DNA of 56,429 nt from Aquabacterium sp. GTDB taxonomy: Bacteria; Pseudomonadota; Gammaproteobacteria; Burkholderiales; Burkholderiaceae_C. Where the stretch lies: NCBI RefSeq assembly GCF_014378415.1, contig NZ_JACMNS010000011.1, positions 1 to 56,429 on the forward strand, given 5' to 3'. The notes beneath the pieces were generated by a model that saw only the letters and a program-made list of their open reading frames with translations, was not told the origin of the DNA and made no database searches. This document shows, one piece after another, positions 35,544-44,533 of the stretch. Position 1 is the stretch's first letter; the number at the start of each line of letters is the position of its first letter. Position numbers and translations under genes: made by a program.

Positions 35544-36395
35544 TTAAGCCGCGCCGCGTGCCATGGCCATCAAACGCTCAACGCGCTCCTCGGTGGAAGG
35601 GTGCGTGGAAAAAAGGCCGCGCAATCCGCCCCCCGACAGCGGGTTCATGATCATCATCTGGGCGGTTTCAGGGTGGCGCTCGGCCGCTTCCATCGGCATG
35701 CCTTGGGCATGGCGGTGGATTTTTTGCAGGGCACTGGCCAGGGCGTGCGGGTCGCCGCTGATCTCGGCACCGCCCCGGTCGGCCTCGAACTCGCGGGCCC
35801 GGCTGATCGCCATCTGGATCAAACCAGCCGCCATCGGCGCCAAAATGGCCACGGCGATGCCGACCAGTGGATTGGAACGGCGGCCATCCTGGTCACGCCC
35901 GCCAAAAAACATGGCGAAATTGGCCAGCATCGAGATGGCACCGGCCATGGTGGCGCTGATGGTGCTGATCAGGATGTCGCGGTGCTTGACGTGGGCCAGC
36001 TCGTGCGCCATCACGCCGCGCAACTCGCGCTCGGTCAGCACGTTCAAGATGCCGGTGGTGGCGGCCACGGCGGCGTGCTCGGGGTTGCGGCCCGTGGCAA
36101 AAGCGTTTGGGGCCGATTCGTCGATCAGGTAAACGCGGGGCATGGGCAATTGGGCGCGCTGGGCCAACTCTTGCACCATGGCGTAAAAGTGTGGCGCGGT
36201 CGTGGCATCGACCTCGCGGGCCTTGTACATCTTCAGCACCATGGTGTCGCTGAACCAGTAGCTGAAAAAGTTCATGCCAATGGCCACCAGCAGCGCGATC
36301 ATCATGCCGCTGCGCCCGCCGATCATGGCGCCGATGGCCATGAACAGGCCCGTGATGGCGGCCATCAGAACAGCGGTTTTCAGAATGTTGAACAT
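35544..36395 (-). CDS. htpX: Membrane zinc metalloprotease HtpX
   Basis: Encodes 283 residues from ATG 36395, which has the strongest ribosome site in the window (AAGGAGG). Two N-terminal helices (about 5-45) precede HELAH at 131-135, the zinc site, with the third ligand Glu in [12 protein letters not shown] near 204. Two further helices lie between. HtpX degrades misfolded inner-membrane proteins with FtsH. It follows fmt on the same strand after 39 bases. Confidence 0.96.
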   Translation of the reverse strand: MFNILKTAVLMAAITGLFMAIGAMIGGRSGMMIALLVAIGMNFFSYWFSDTMVLKMYKAREVDATTAPHFYAMVQELAQRAQLPMPRVYLIDESAPNAFATGRNPEHAAVAATTGILNVLTERELRGVMAHELAHVKHRDILISTISATMAGAISMLANFAMFFGGRDQDGRRSNPLVGIAVAILAPMAAGLIQMAISRAREFEADRGGAEISGDPHALASALQKIHRHAQGMPMEAAERHPETAQMMIMNPLSGGGLRGLFSTHPSTEERVERLMAMARGAA

Positions 36396-36434
36396 GGGGC
36401 GGGCCTCCTTGACCCAAAGGGTTTGGCAGTTAAA

Positions 36435-37412
36435 TCAGGGCTTGTTCTGTGATTTCAAGCCAAGGATGCGGGGGGCGGCGGGGCCATTGCGCAAAAAATC
36501 CTCTGCGCCCTGGCGTTTGCCGCCGGGGCGTTGCAGGGTGTGCAGGGCCAGCGCTTGCGCGCCGCAGGCCACCACCAGGGTCTCGCCCTGGGCATGCAGG
36601 ATGTCACCGGGCTTGCCCGAGGCCGGTACCACGCTGGCCGACCACAGCTTGATGGTGTCCGCGCCCGGGCCATCGGCCCACTGAAAGGTGGTGCCCGGAA
36701 AAGGATCGAAAGCGCGAACGCGCCGCGCGATCTGGCTGGCTGGCAGCGTCCAGTCGATGGCGGCCTCGGCCTTGCCGATCTTGTGGGCGTAGGTCACGCC
36801 GGCGTCGGGTTGCTTCACCGGCTTCAAGCCACCGCAGGCCGCCAGTTCAAGCGCCTCAACGATCATGCGGCCACCCAGGCTGGCCAGCCGGTCGTGCAGC
36901 AGCGCGGTGGTGTCCTCAGGCCGGATGGGCTCGCGCTCCATCAACAGCATGTCGCCGGTGTCCAGGCCCTCGTCCATCTGCATGATGGTGATGCCGGTCT
37001 CTGAATCGCCCGCCTCGATGGCCCGGTGGATGGGGGCGGCGCCCCGCCAACGTGGCAGCAGTGAGCCATGGATGTTCAGGCAGCCCAATCGCGGCAGGGC
37101 AAGCGTCCTCTTCGGCAGGATCAGGCCATAAGCGGCCACCACCATCACATCGGCCTGCACCGCTTCAAGCGTGGCTTGCGCGGCCTGGGCGGCTTCGGCG
37201 TGCTTGCCATCCAGCTTCAGGCTGGGCGGCTGCGCCACCGCGATGCCATGGTCCTGCGCAAACTGCTTGACCGGCGAGGCCTGCAATTTCATGCCCCGGC
37301 CCGCCGGTCGGTCGGGCTGGGTCAGCACCAAAGCGATCTCGAAACCCGCGGCGTGCAAGGCGGCCAGCGCTTCCCGGGCGAATTCGGGCGTGCCCGCGAA
37401 AACGATTTTCAT
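36435..37412 (-). CDS. fmt: Methionyl-tRNA formyltransferase
   Basis: Encodes 325 residues from ATG 37412. Fmt transfers formyl from 10-formyl-THF to Met-tRNAfMet. The catalytic triad is visible in [16 protein letters not shown] with Asn 113 and His 115 and in DEGLDTGD with Asp 151. The C-terminal tRNA-binding domain starts near 205. It follows def after eight bases; the def-fmt pair is conserved across bacteria and supports initiation and N-terminal processing. Confidence 0.97.
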   Translation of the reverse strand: MKIVFAGTPEFAREALAALHAAGFEIALVLTQPDRPAGRGMKLQASPVKQFAQDHGIAVAQPPSLKLDGKHAEAAQAAQATLEAVQADVMVVAAYGLILPKRTLALPRLGCLNIHGSLLPRWRGAAPIHRAIEAGDSETGITIMQMDEGLDTGDMLLMEREPIRPEDTTALLHDRLASLGGRMIVEALELAACGGLKPVKQPDAGVTYAHKIGKAEAAIDWTLPASQIARRVRAFDPFPGTTFQWADGPGADTIKLWSASVVPASGKPGDILHAQGETLVVACGAQALALHTLQRPGGKRQGAEDFLRNGPAAPRILGLKSQNKP

Positions 37413-37420
37413 GGAGGTGG

Positions 37421-37936
37421 TCAGTCCGAGGTCTCGTCGTCTTTGCCGCGTTTTTGCAGCTTGGTCTTGATGCGGTTGCGCTTGAGCGGCGACAAATACT
37501 CCACGAACACTTTGCCCATCAGGTGGTCCAGCTCGTGTTGAATGCACACGGCCAACAATTCGTCGGCGTCGAACTCATAGGTTTTGCCATCGCGGTTCAA
37601 AGCGCGCACCCGCACGCGGGCGTGGCGTTCCACCTTGTCGTAGATGGTGGGCACCGACAGGCAGCCTTCTTCCCAGATGATCATCTCGTCGCTGGCTTTG
37701 ATGATCTCCGGGTTGATCAGCACGCGCGGGTCGTCGCGCTCTTCGCTGGTGTCGATGACGACCAGGCGCTCGTGCACGTCGACCTGCGTGGCGGCCAGGC
37801 CGACCCCTTTGGCGTCGTACATGGTCTCCAGCATGTCATCGACCAACTGGCGGACGCGGTCATCGACCAGGGCGATCGGGCGTGCCACCTTGTGCAGGCG
37901 GGCATCGGGGTAGCAAAGGATGGACAACAGGGCCAT
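37421..37936 (-). CDS. def: Peptide deformylase
   Basis: Encodes 171 residues from ATG 37936. The three deformylase motifs are GVGLAATQ (44-51), EGCLSVP (90-96, with metal ligand Cys 92) and HELDH (134-138). It removes the N-formyl group of nascent proteins. A Lys/Arg-rich C-terminus ([15 protein letters not shown]) may contact the ribosome. It diverges from the LysM gene across 254 bases and leads the def-fmt-htpX operon. Confidence 0.97.
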   Translation of the reverse strand: MALLSILCYPDARLHKVARPIALVDDRVRQLVDDMLETMYDAKGVGLAATQVDVHERLVVIDTSEERDDPRVLINPEIIKASDEMIIWEEGCLSVPTIYDKVERHARVRVRALNRDGKTYEFDADELLAVCIQHELDHLMGKVFVEYLSPLKRNRIKTKLQKRGKDDETSD

Positions 37937-38074
37937 GGGACTTCTCAGCGGGGAAAATGGCCGGTCAAGGGCCAGGTCGGACAAGGGCAGGGTGTTCCCG
38001 CTCGGATGTGGAAGCGGCGCAACGAACCCCAAGGCGCCCCGGTAAATTCACCGGGCCAGTGTGGACAATTTTCG

Positions 38075-38104
38075 TTGCGATCGCTCGTCTTTTGCGGGCA
38101 GAAT
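38075..38104 (+). promoter_or_regulatory. Candidate promoter for the LysM-dprA-lipBA unit
   Basis: TTGCGA (38075-38080) and CAGAAT (38099-38104) are spaced by 18 bases in the def/LysM divergent region. The match is moderate. The LysM ATG at 38191 has GGAGAG upstream. Confidence 0.3.
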
Positions 38105-38190
38105 CAAACGATCATTGACCAGATTTTGCCGGTTATTGGGAATCCTTATTGTCAGGGATCCCATCGGCGGGTGGATTGGAGAGAGTTTTC

Positions 38191-39360
38191 ATGACCCAGC
38201 GATTGCTGCCCCTTGCTCATGCCCTGGCCTTGTCGGCCCTGGCATCCCTGGGTATTTTGGCCCCCACCGCACAAGCTGCCGATGGCCCCAACTTCCCCAT
38301 CACCACCCAGCAAAAGGCCACGGCCAAGCAGGTGTCGCAAGCCGGGGTTCCGCTGTCCGAGCTGTCACCCAACGCGCCTGATTCGTACGTCGTCAAGCGT
38401 GGCGACACGCTGTGGGACATCTCCAAGATCTTCCTGAAAAGCCCTTGGCGCTGGCCCGAGCTGTGGGGCATGAACCTGCAGCAGATCCGCAACCCGCATT
38501 TGATCTTCCCTGGCCAGGTGCTGTACCTGGACAAGTCCAACGGCCGCGCACGCCTGCGCCTGGGTCAGCCGGTGGGCACCAATGGCGATGCCCGCCTGTC
38601 GCCCCGCGTGCGCGAAGGCTCGCTCGAAGACGCGATCACGGCCGTGCCCCTGCACCTGATCGAGCCTTTCTTCAACGAGGCCGTCATTTTTGACAGCAGC
38701 CAAGAATTGCTGAACGCGCCGCGCGTGGTCGCCACGCAAGAGGGCCGCGTGATGTTGTCGCGTGGTGAAACCGCCTATGTGCGCGGTGACCTGGGCGGCC
38801 GCCGCGAGTTCCGGATTTTCCGCGAACCCAAGCCCCTGCGCGACCCCACCACCAAGGAAGTGCTGGGCTACGAGGCTGCCTACGTGGGCACCATGAACCT
38901 GGTCCGCGAAGGCTTGGAAGGCACGGGCGCCGATGGCAAGCCCATGGTCATCCCCTCCACCTTCACTACCAGCATCCTGCGCCAGGAAGGCATGATTGGC
39001 GATCGCCTGGCCTCGGTGCCCCCGCGCGAATTCGACAATTTGGCCCCGCACGCGCCAACCCAAGATCTCAGCGGTCAGATCGTGTCCATCTACGGCGAAA
39101 GCCTGACGGCCGGCCAGAGCCAGATCGTGTCGCTGAACAAGGGTACCCGCGATGGCATGGAGCGTGGCCATGTGCTGGCCTTGTGGCGCGAAGGCAATAC
39201 CATCCGCGACATGACCTTGCCCGACAAACCCCAGATCAAGCTGCCCGATGAGCGCCATGGCCTGCTGTTCGTGTTTCGCACCTTTGACCGCATGTCCTAC
39301 GCCCTGATCCTGAGCGTGAAGGACCCGGTCAAGCCCGGGGACAAGTTCACCCAGCCCTGA
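38191..39360 (+). CDS. LysM peptidoglycan-binding protein
   Basis: Encodes 389 residues from ATG 38191. A signal peptide ends near AQAA (26-30). One LysM domain spans 65-113 (SYVVKRGDTLWDIS, then NPHLIFPGQVLYL). The rest is a long region without recognised domain, ending PVKPGDKFTQP. It should be periplasmic and bind glycan strands. The gene commonly sits divergently from def-fmt and upstream of dprA in Burkholderiales, as here; dprA starts 18 bases after its stop. Confidence 0.9.
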   Translation: MTQRLLPLAHALALSALASLGILAPTAQAADGPNFPITTQQKATAKQVSQAGVPLSELSPNAPDSYVVKRGDTLWDISKIFLKSPWRWPELWGMNLQQIRNPHLIFPGQVLYLDKSNGRARLRLGQPVGTNGDARLSPRVREGSLEDAITAVPLHLIEPFFNEAVIFDSSQELLNAPRVVATQEGRVMLSRGETAYVRGDLGGRREFRIFREPKPLRDPTTKEVLGYEAAYVGTMNLVREGLEGTGADGKPMVIPSTFTTSILRQEGMIGDRLASVPPREFDNLAPHAPTQDLSGQIVSIYGESLTAGQSQIVSLNKGTRDGMERGHVLALWREGNTIRDMTLPDKPQIKLPDERHGLLFVFRTFDRMSYALILSVKDPVKPGDKFTQP

Positions 39361-39378
39361 TGATCCTGTGAGTTGACG

Positions 39379-40503
39379 ATGGAACGCGACGAAATTGGCG
39401 CGTGGCTGCGGCTATTGCTGACGCCGCGCGTGGGGCCGGCCTCCGCCCGGCGGCTGTTGGCGGCGCTGGGCTCGCCCCAGGGGGTGTTTGCCGCCACCCG
39501 TGAAGCCCTGGCCCAGGTGGTGCCCGCCCGCGAAACCACCGAATTGCTGAAGACCCCGGCAGACCTGCCTGAGCAACTGGCCGCCACCTTGGCGTGGCTG
39601 GAGTCCGCCGTGCCTGGACAAGACCGCACCTTGGTCACCCTGGGCGACGAGCGTTACCCGGCCGCTTTGCTGGAAACTGCTGATCCACCTTTTTTGTTGT
39701 TCGCGCAAGGCCGGTTGGCGCTGCTGCAAAGGCCCAGCGTCGCCATCGTGGGCAGCCGCAATCCCACCGCGCAAGGCAAGGAAAACGCGTTTGCGTTCGC
39801 CCAGGCCTTGAGCCAGGCGGGCATCACCGTGGTATCGGGTCTGGCCCTGGGCATTGACGGGGCGGCGCACGAAGGGGCTTTGGCGGGCGGTCGCCTGGGC
39901 AGCACCGTGGCCGTGGTGGGCACCGGGCTGGACCGCGTCTACCCCAAAACGCACCGAGACCTGGCGCACCGCATCGCGCAAGACGGCCTGCTGATCAGCG
40001 AGTTCACCTTGGGCACGCCGCCGCTGGCCGCCAACTTCCCCAAGCGCAACCGCATCGTGGCGGGCCTGTCGCGCGGCACTTTGGTGGTCGAGGCGGCGGT
40101 GCAATCGGGCTCGCTGATCACCGCGCGCCTGGCCATGGAGATGGGCCGCGAGGTGCTGGCCATCCCCGGCTCCATCCATTCGCCGCAAGCCAAGGGCTGC
40201 CATGCCCTGATCAAGCAAGGCGCCAAGCTGGTGGAAACCGCGCAGGACGTGCTGGAAGAGATGAACTGGCGAGTCGCCACATTGGCATCGGCCGACCAGG
40301 GCGGCGACGAGGCCAACGAAGCGTCTGGCCACGAAGACCTGCTCCTCAACGCCATGGGCTACGACCCGGTGGGCCAGGACGCCTTGTCTGCCCGCACCGG
40401 CATGGGCCCGGCCGACCTGGGCGCGCGCTTGCTAGAGCTGGAAATGATGGGCCAGGTGGCCCGCCTGCCCGGTGCCTTGTTCCAGCGTGTGGGCTTGGGC
40501 TGA
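39379..40503 (+). CDS. dprA: DNA processing protein DprA
   Basis: Encodes 374 residues from ATG 39379; TTG 39373 is the alternative. A SAM-like N-terminal region precedes the Rossmann-like domain, with AIVGSRNPT (122-130) and [22 protein letters not shown] winged-helix C-terminal domain (about 305-370) is present. DprA loads RecA on incoming single strands during transformation. Together with the type IV pilus genes and FimT it suggests competence, though comEA/comEC are not in view. Its stop overlaps the lipB ATG. Confidence 0.95.
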   Translation: MERDEIGAWLRLLLTPRVGPASARRLLAALGSPQGVFAATREALAQVVPARETTELLKTPADLPEQLAATLAWLESAVPGQDRTLVTLGDERYPAALLETADPPFLLFAQGRLALLQRPSVAIVGSRNPTAQGKENAFAFAQALSQAGITVVSGLALGIDGAAHEGALAGGRLGSTVAVVGTGLDRVYPKTHRDLAHRIAQDGLLISEFTLGTPPLAANFPKRNRIVAGLSRGTLVVEAAVQSGSLITARLAMEMGREVLAIPGSIHSPQAKGCHALIKQGAKLVETAQDVLEEMNWRVATLASADQGGDEANEASGHEDLLLNAMGYDPVGQDALSARTGMGPADLGARLLELEMMGQVARLPGALFQRVGLG

Positions 40504-41183
40504 TGTTGACCAAGCTGCTGGGCCGGGTGGATTACGCGCCCACGGCCCAGGCCATGCAGGCCTTCACCGAAGCGCGCACGCCCGAGACCCCCGATGAACT
40601 CTGGGTCTGCGAGCACCTGCCCGTGTTCACGCAAGGCTTGGCCGGCAAGGCCGACCATGTGCTGTTCAACCCGCCCGGCCCCGACCACATCCCCGTGGTG
40701 CAGGCCAACCGGGGCGGCCAGGTCACGTACCATGGACCGGGGCAGGTGGTGGCCTACCCGCTGGTCGATTTGAAGCGCCAGGGCATCTACGTCAAGGAAT
40801 ACGTGTTCCGCCTGGAGCAGGCGCTCATCAAAACGCTGGAAGCGCTGGGCGTGACCGGCCACCGCGTGGCGGGCGCGCCAGGCATCTACGTCAGGTTGGA
40901 CGACCCCGCCGGCCACTCGGCCCTGACCGCGCCGGCGGACCCTCGCGATCCCTTCAAAGGCCTGGGCAAGGTCGCGGCGCTGGGCATCAAGGTCAGCCGC
41001 CATTGCACCTACCATGGCGTGGCGCTGAACGTGGCCATGGACCTGTCACCCTACAGCCGCATCAACCCTTGCGGCTACACGGGCTTGAAGACGGTGGACC
41101 TGGCCTCGCTCGGGGTGAACGTGCCGTGGGATGAGGCCGCCGAGCTGCTGGGCGGCAAGCTGGGTACCTGGCTTTCGCCCTGA
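40503..41183 (+). CDS. lipB: Octanoyl-[acyl carrier protein]:protein transferase LipB
   Basis: Encodes 226 residues. [12 protein letters not shown] (70-81), [18 protein letters not shown] (155-172) with the catalytic Lys 156, and INPCGYTG with the nucleophilic Cys 190 match LipB. It moves octanoyl from ACP to apo-lipoyl domains. TGATG overlap with dprA implies coupling. lipA follows 17 bases later, giving the complete de novo lipoylation pair. Confidence 0.96.
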   Translation: MLTKLLGRVDYAPTAQAMQAFTEARTPETPDELWVCEHLPVFTQGLAGKADHVLFNPPGPDHIPVVQANRGGQVTYHGPGQVVAYPLVDLKRQGIYVKEYVFRLEQALIKTLEALGVTGHRVAGAPGIYVRLDDPAGHSALTAPADPRDPFKGLGKVAALGIKVSRHCTYHGVALNVAMDLSPYSRINPCGYTGLKTVDLASLGVNVPWDEAAELLGGKLGTWLSP

Positions 41184-41188
41184 TCGGC

Positions 41189-41194
41189 TAAAGT
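41189..41194 (+). promoter_or_regulatory. Candidate -10 giving a leaderless lipA transcript
   Basis: TAAAGT lies six bases before the lipA ATG, in a 17-base gap with no Shine-Dalgarno. A start at the A of ATG is possible; no good -35 is seen, so lipA may rely on read-through from lipB. Confidence 0.3.
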
Positions 41195-41200
41195 CGCGGC

Positions 41201-42160
41201 ATGGCCACCGATCCCAAGCAGTACGACCCCACCATCAAGCAAAAAGCCGAGGCCAAAATGGCCCGCATCCCGATCAAGGTGGTGCCCATCGGCGAGGTGC
41301 TGAAAAAGCCCGACTGGATCCGCGTGCGCGCCGGTTCGCCCAGCACGCGTTTTTACGAGATCAAGAAGATCCTGCGCGAGCACAAGCTGCACACGGTTTG
41401 CGAAGAAGCCTCCTGCCCCAACATCGGCGAGTGCTTTGGCAAAGGCACGGCCACCTTCATGATCATGGGCGACAAGTGCACGCGCCGTTGCCCGTTTTGC
41501 GATGTGGGGCACGGCCGCCCCGACCCGCTGGATGCAGAAGAGCCCGCCAACCTGGCCAAGACCATTGCGGCTTTGAAGCTCAAGTACGTGGTGATCACCA
41601 GCGTAGACCGCGACGATCTGCGTGATGGTGGCGCCGCCCACTTCGTCGAATGCATCCGCCAGGTGCGCGAGCTCAGCCCGGGCACCCAGATCGAGATCCT
41701 GGTGCCCGACTTCCGTGGCCGTGACGAGCGCGCCCTGGAGATCCTCAAGGCCGCACCCCCCGATGTGATGAACCACAACCTGGAAACCGCGCCGCGCCTG
41801 TACAAGGAAGCGCGTCCCGGGTCCGACTACCAGTTCAGCCTGAACCTGCTCAAGAAGTTCAAGGCCCTGCACCCGAACGTGCCCACCAAGAGCGGCATCA
41901 TGGTGGGCCTGGGCGAGACCGATGAAGAGATCCTGCAGGTGATGCGCGACATGCGCGAGCACCACATCGACATGCTCACCATCGGCCAATACCTGGCGCC
42001 CAGCGGCCACCATTTGCCGGTGCGCCGTTATGTGCACCCGGACACCTTCAAGATGTTCGAGCAAGAGGCGTACGAGATGGGCTTCAGCCACGCGGCAGTC
42101 GGCGCCATGGTGCGGTCGAGCTACCACGCCGATCAACAGGCGGCGCATGCCGGGGTGTGA
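41201..42160 (+). CDS. lipA: Lipoyl synthase
   Basis: Encodes 319 residues. The auxiliary [4Fe-4S] cluster ligands are Cys 67, 72 and 78 ([12 protein letters not shown]). The radical-SAM ligands are Cys 93, 97 and 100 (CTRRCPFC). The C-terminal RSSYHA includes the serine that caps the auxiliary cluster. It inserts two sulfurs into protein-bound octanoyl groups made by LipB. All motifs are intact. Confidence 0.97.
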   Translation: MATDPKQYDPTIKQKAEAKMARIPIKVVPIGEVLKKPDWIRVRAGSPSTRFYEIKKILREHKLHTVCEEASCPNIGECFGKGTATFMIMGDKCTRRCPFCDVGHGRPDPLDAEEPANLAKTIAALKLKYVVITSVDRDDLRDGGAAHFVECIRQVRELSPGTQIEILVPDFRGRDERALEILKAAPPDVMNHNLETAPRLYKEARPGSDYQFSLNLLKKFKALHPNVPTKSGIMVGLGETDEEILQVMRDMREHHIDMLTIGQYLAPSGHHLPVRRYVHPDTFKMFEQEAYEMGFSHAAVGAMVRSSYHADQQAAHAGV

Positions 42161-42187
42161 TGACGACGCCGTGAAGGGATCCGTGGC

Positions 42188-43612
42188 ATGGACATGCTCC
42201 ATGCCTGGGTAAGCCACCACCTGCTGTCCCTGCACGGGCTCATGGTGATCCTGGGCCTGGGCACCTACGTGATCGCCTCGCACGCACGCCGGCAGCGTCG
42301 GCATCCCTCGGCCGCGATTGCCTGGGTCGTGCTGCTGGCCTTGCTGCCCTACATTGCGCTGCCGCTGTACCTGCTGTTCGGCAACCGCAAGGTCTTGCGC
42401 GGGCAGCCCTTGCGCTTGGCGCCCGCCACGCTGTCCACCGACGAGCCCGGTGACCAAACGACCGTGGCCCGCTTCCAGCATTTGGCGGGCGCCTTGGGCG
42501 TGCCTCCTGCGGCGTCTTACCGGCAACTGGCCATCCACGACGATGGACAGGCTGCGTTGACGGCACTGCGCGCGGTGATCATGGGCGCCACCCGCACCCT
42601 GGACCTGTGCACCTTCCTGATGGGGCGGGATGCCCTGGGGCAGGAGATCACCACCTTGCTGATGCACAAAGCGCGCGGGGGCGTGCGCGTGCGCTTTCTG
42701 ATCGACGGCATCGGCGTGTACCTGGGTGGTCGCCCACCCTTGAGAGCGCTGAAAGCCTCCGGTGTCCAGGTGGCCCTGTTCGTGTCGCCCTGGCGCTCGC
42801 CCTTGCCGGGCCGCACCAACCTGCGCAACCACCGCAAGCTGGTCATCGCCGATGGCGTACGCTTGTGGACCGGGGGGCGCAACCTCGCCGCAGAGTATTT
42901 TGTGGGCGACCTCGACTGCCAAAAAACACCCTGGATCGACCTGAGCTTTGACCTGCGGGGCGAGCTGGTGCGCCAGACGCAGGCACGCTTCGACCAGGAC
43001 TGGGCCTTCGCGACCCGGGGGCCGAGACCGGCTGCGTGGCCTGTGCCCCAGGACATCGCCCCCGTGGCCAAGGCCGCCTGCCGCGCCCAGTTGATCGCCA
43101 GCGGCCCGGACCAGGCCGATGACACCCTCTACGCCTTGCTGGTGGCCAGTTGCTTCAACGCGCAGACCCGCATCCTGGCGGTGACGCCCTATTTCGTGCC
43201 CGACGCCACGCTGCTGATGGCCTTGACCCTGGCCGCCCGGCGTGGTGTGGCCGTGGACCTGATCCTGCCAGCCCAGTCCAACCACCGGCTGGCCGACCTG
43301 TCGCGGCACGCGGCCCTGCGCGAGATGTCGCAAGCCGGGGCCCGCGTCTGGCTGGCCCCGCGCATGGTCCACGCCAAGGCCATCGTCATCGACAGCCACC
43401 TGGCTTTGGTGGGCTCGGCCAACCTCGACGAACGAAGCCTGTTTCTGAACTACGAGCTGATGGTGGCCTTTGATGACCCGGCCGATGTGCGGCGATTTGC
43501 GCAGTGGGCCGAGCGGCCACGCGCCGGTGCAGCGCTGTACCGCGCGCAAGCCCCTGGCGTGGTGCGAGGGATCGCCGAAGGCCTGATCCGCTGGTTGGCC
43601 TTTCAGCTTTGA
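42188..43612 (+). CDS. cls: Cardiolipin synthase (phospholipase D family)
   Basis: Encodes 474 residues. Two N-terminal membrane helices (about 15-32 and 43-64) with the PLDc_N pattern LLPYIALPLYLLFGNRK are followed by two HKD motifs: NHRKLVIADG (His 215, Lys 217, Asp 222) and VHAKAIVID (His 395, Lys 397, Asp 402). This is the ClsA layout, joining two phosphatidylglycerol molecules to cardiolipin and glycerol. It follows lipA by 27 bases. The 156 bases after it, up to the tetR stop, hold no gene or clear terminator. Confidence 0.9.
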   Translation: MDMLHAWVSHHLLSLHGLMVILGLGTYVIASHARRQRRHPSAAIAWVVLLALLPYIALPLYLLFGNRKVLRGQPLRLAPATLSTDEPGDQTTVARFQHLAGALGVPPAASYRQLAIHDDGQAALTALRAVIMGATRTLDLCTFLMGRDALGQEITTLLMHKARGGVRVRFLIDGIGVYLGGRPPLRALKASGVQVALFVSPWRSPLPGRTNLRNHRKLVIADGVRLWTGGRNLAAEYFVGDLDCQKTPWIDLSFDLRGELVRQTQARFDQDWAFATRGPRPAAWPVPQDIAPVAKAACRAQLIASGPDQADDTLYALLVASCFNAQTRILAVTPYFVPDATLLMALTLAARRGVAVDLILPAQSNHRLADLSRHAALREMSQAGARVWLAPRMVHAKAIVIDSHLALVGSANLDERSLFLNYELMVAFDDPADVRRFAQWAERPRAGAALYRAQAPGVVRGIAEGLIRWLAFQL

Positions 43613-43768
43613 GACCAGCGGCGTTGCACACGCGTTTTGTAAAAATTGGAGATCCCTCCTGTCAATCCGATCCAATGGCGGGTGTCATGGTTCGAGGACG
43701 CCTTCCTCTGATCGTTCACTTGATCAGCTGACGATGGGCAGGGCATGGGTTGATCGCAGCCTATTTTT

Positions 43769-44461
43769 TCATGGCGGGGTGGTGGTGCCGCGCCGGGCCA
43801 TTTCAATGCAGGCCTTGAAAATACTCAGGCAGTTGTGCAGCACTTCGTCCAGCGGCGTCTTGCATTTCTCGGCCACCCATTGCGTGGCAATGCGGTTGCT
43901 GGAGCCCACCAGGCCGTCGGCGATGATGGTGGGGTTCAGGCCCAGTTCGGCCATGTTCGGGAAGAACTGGTGCACGAAGGTGCTCACCAGTTGGGCGTAG
44001 TCCTGGCTGGCCTTGTTGGCCAACGAGTTCATGCCTTCGCCCACGTTCAGGGCATCGATCAGGGCCACGCGGGCGCGGCGCGGATCCTCCTGGATGAACC
44101 CCAGGAACGTGCGCAAGGCCGCCTCGGTCAGCTTCTCGGGGTCGGGCGGGCACTGGGCCAAGGCCATGATGGTGGCCTGCATCAGTTCGCGGCTGATCGA
44201 GGCGTAGACCGAGCGGAACAGCGCCTCCATGCTGTCGAATGACTCGTAGAAATAGCGCGATGTGAGTTTCGCCTCCTTGCACACGTCCCGCACCGTGGCC
44301 GGATGGAAGCCCTTTTCGCCAAACACCGCCAGCGCGCCTTCAACCAGGCGCGCCTTGCGCTGGCGTTGGCGCTCTTCTGGATCGACCCCCGCGTAACGCC
44401 GGCCGGTTGTCCCCGAAGTAGAGGGTGATTCGGGGTTAACCCTGATTCTGGAAACGGCCAT
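43769..44461 (-). CDS. TetR/AcrR family transcriptional regulator
   Basis: Encodes 230 residues from ATG 44461. The helix-turn-helix spans about 45-78 (ALAVFGEKGFHPATVRDVCKEAKLTSRYFYESF). The first 25 residues are a polar extension whose DNA coincides with a motif also found at 51867. The ligand domain is helical with no recognised specificity. It diverges from the monooxygenase operon across 72 bases that hold a palindromic operator overlapping its own promoter, so auto-repression and control of the BVMO-SDR-esterase genes are likely. Confidence 0.9.
   Translation of the reverse strand: MAVSRIRVNPESPSTSGTTGRRYAGVDPEERQRQRKARLVEGALAVFGEKGFHPATVRDVCKEAKLTSRYFYESFDSMEALFRSVYASISRELMQATIMALAQCPPDPEKLTEAALRTFLGFIQEDPRRARVALIDALNVGEGMNSLANKASQDYAQLVSTFVHQFFPNMAELGLNPTIIADGLVGSSNRIATQWVAEKCKTPLDEVLHNCLSIFKACIEMARRGTTTPP
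44418..44444 (+). promoter_or_regulatory. Copy A of a motif shared with 51867-51895
   Basis: The stretch reads GTAGAG, then GGTGATTCGG, then GGTTAACCCTG. The same order recurs at 51867. CCCCGAA (44411-44417) and TTCGGGG (44429-44435) form an inverted repeat across it, and GGGTTAACCC (44433-44442) is a palindrome. It lies in the first codons of tetR, about 100 bases before the monooxygenase start, a suitable place for an activator such as a LuxR-type protein. Confidence 0.45.
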
Positions 44462-44467
44462 TGTCAA

Positions 44468-44496
44468 ATACTATTTTTGATGTTGACCATTGTCAA
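44468..44496 (-). promoter_or_regulatory. tetR promoter, leaderless spacing
   Basis: On the minus strand TTGACA (44496-44491) and TAGTAT (44473-44468) are exactly 17 bases apart. The -10 ends six bases before the tetR ATG, so the transcript should start at the A of ATG. No Shine-Dalgarno fits in the remaining space. Confidence 0.65.
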
Positions 44497-44502
44497 AATG
44501 GT
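44483..44502. promoter_or_regulatory. Candidate TetR operator
   Basis: Two overlapping palindromes: TTGAC-CATT-GTCAA (44483-44496) and ACCATT-GTCAA-AATGGT (44486-44502). A third ATTGTCAAA half-site recurs at 44460-44468. The palindromes cover the tetR -35, so binding would block tetR and probably the divergent monooxygenase genes. Confidence 0.55.
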
Positions 44503-44533
44503 GCAGTGCGGCAGTGGACTCGGAGACAGATGC

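Noticed and set aside
43613-43768. A GGTTCGAGG segment resembling a tRNA T-loop downstream of cls.
   Set aside because: No matching acceptor, D or anticodon stems can be formed around it.
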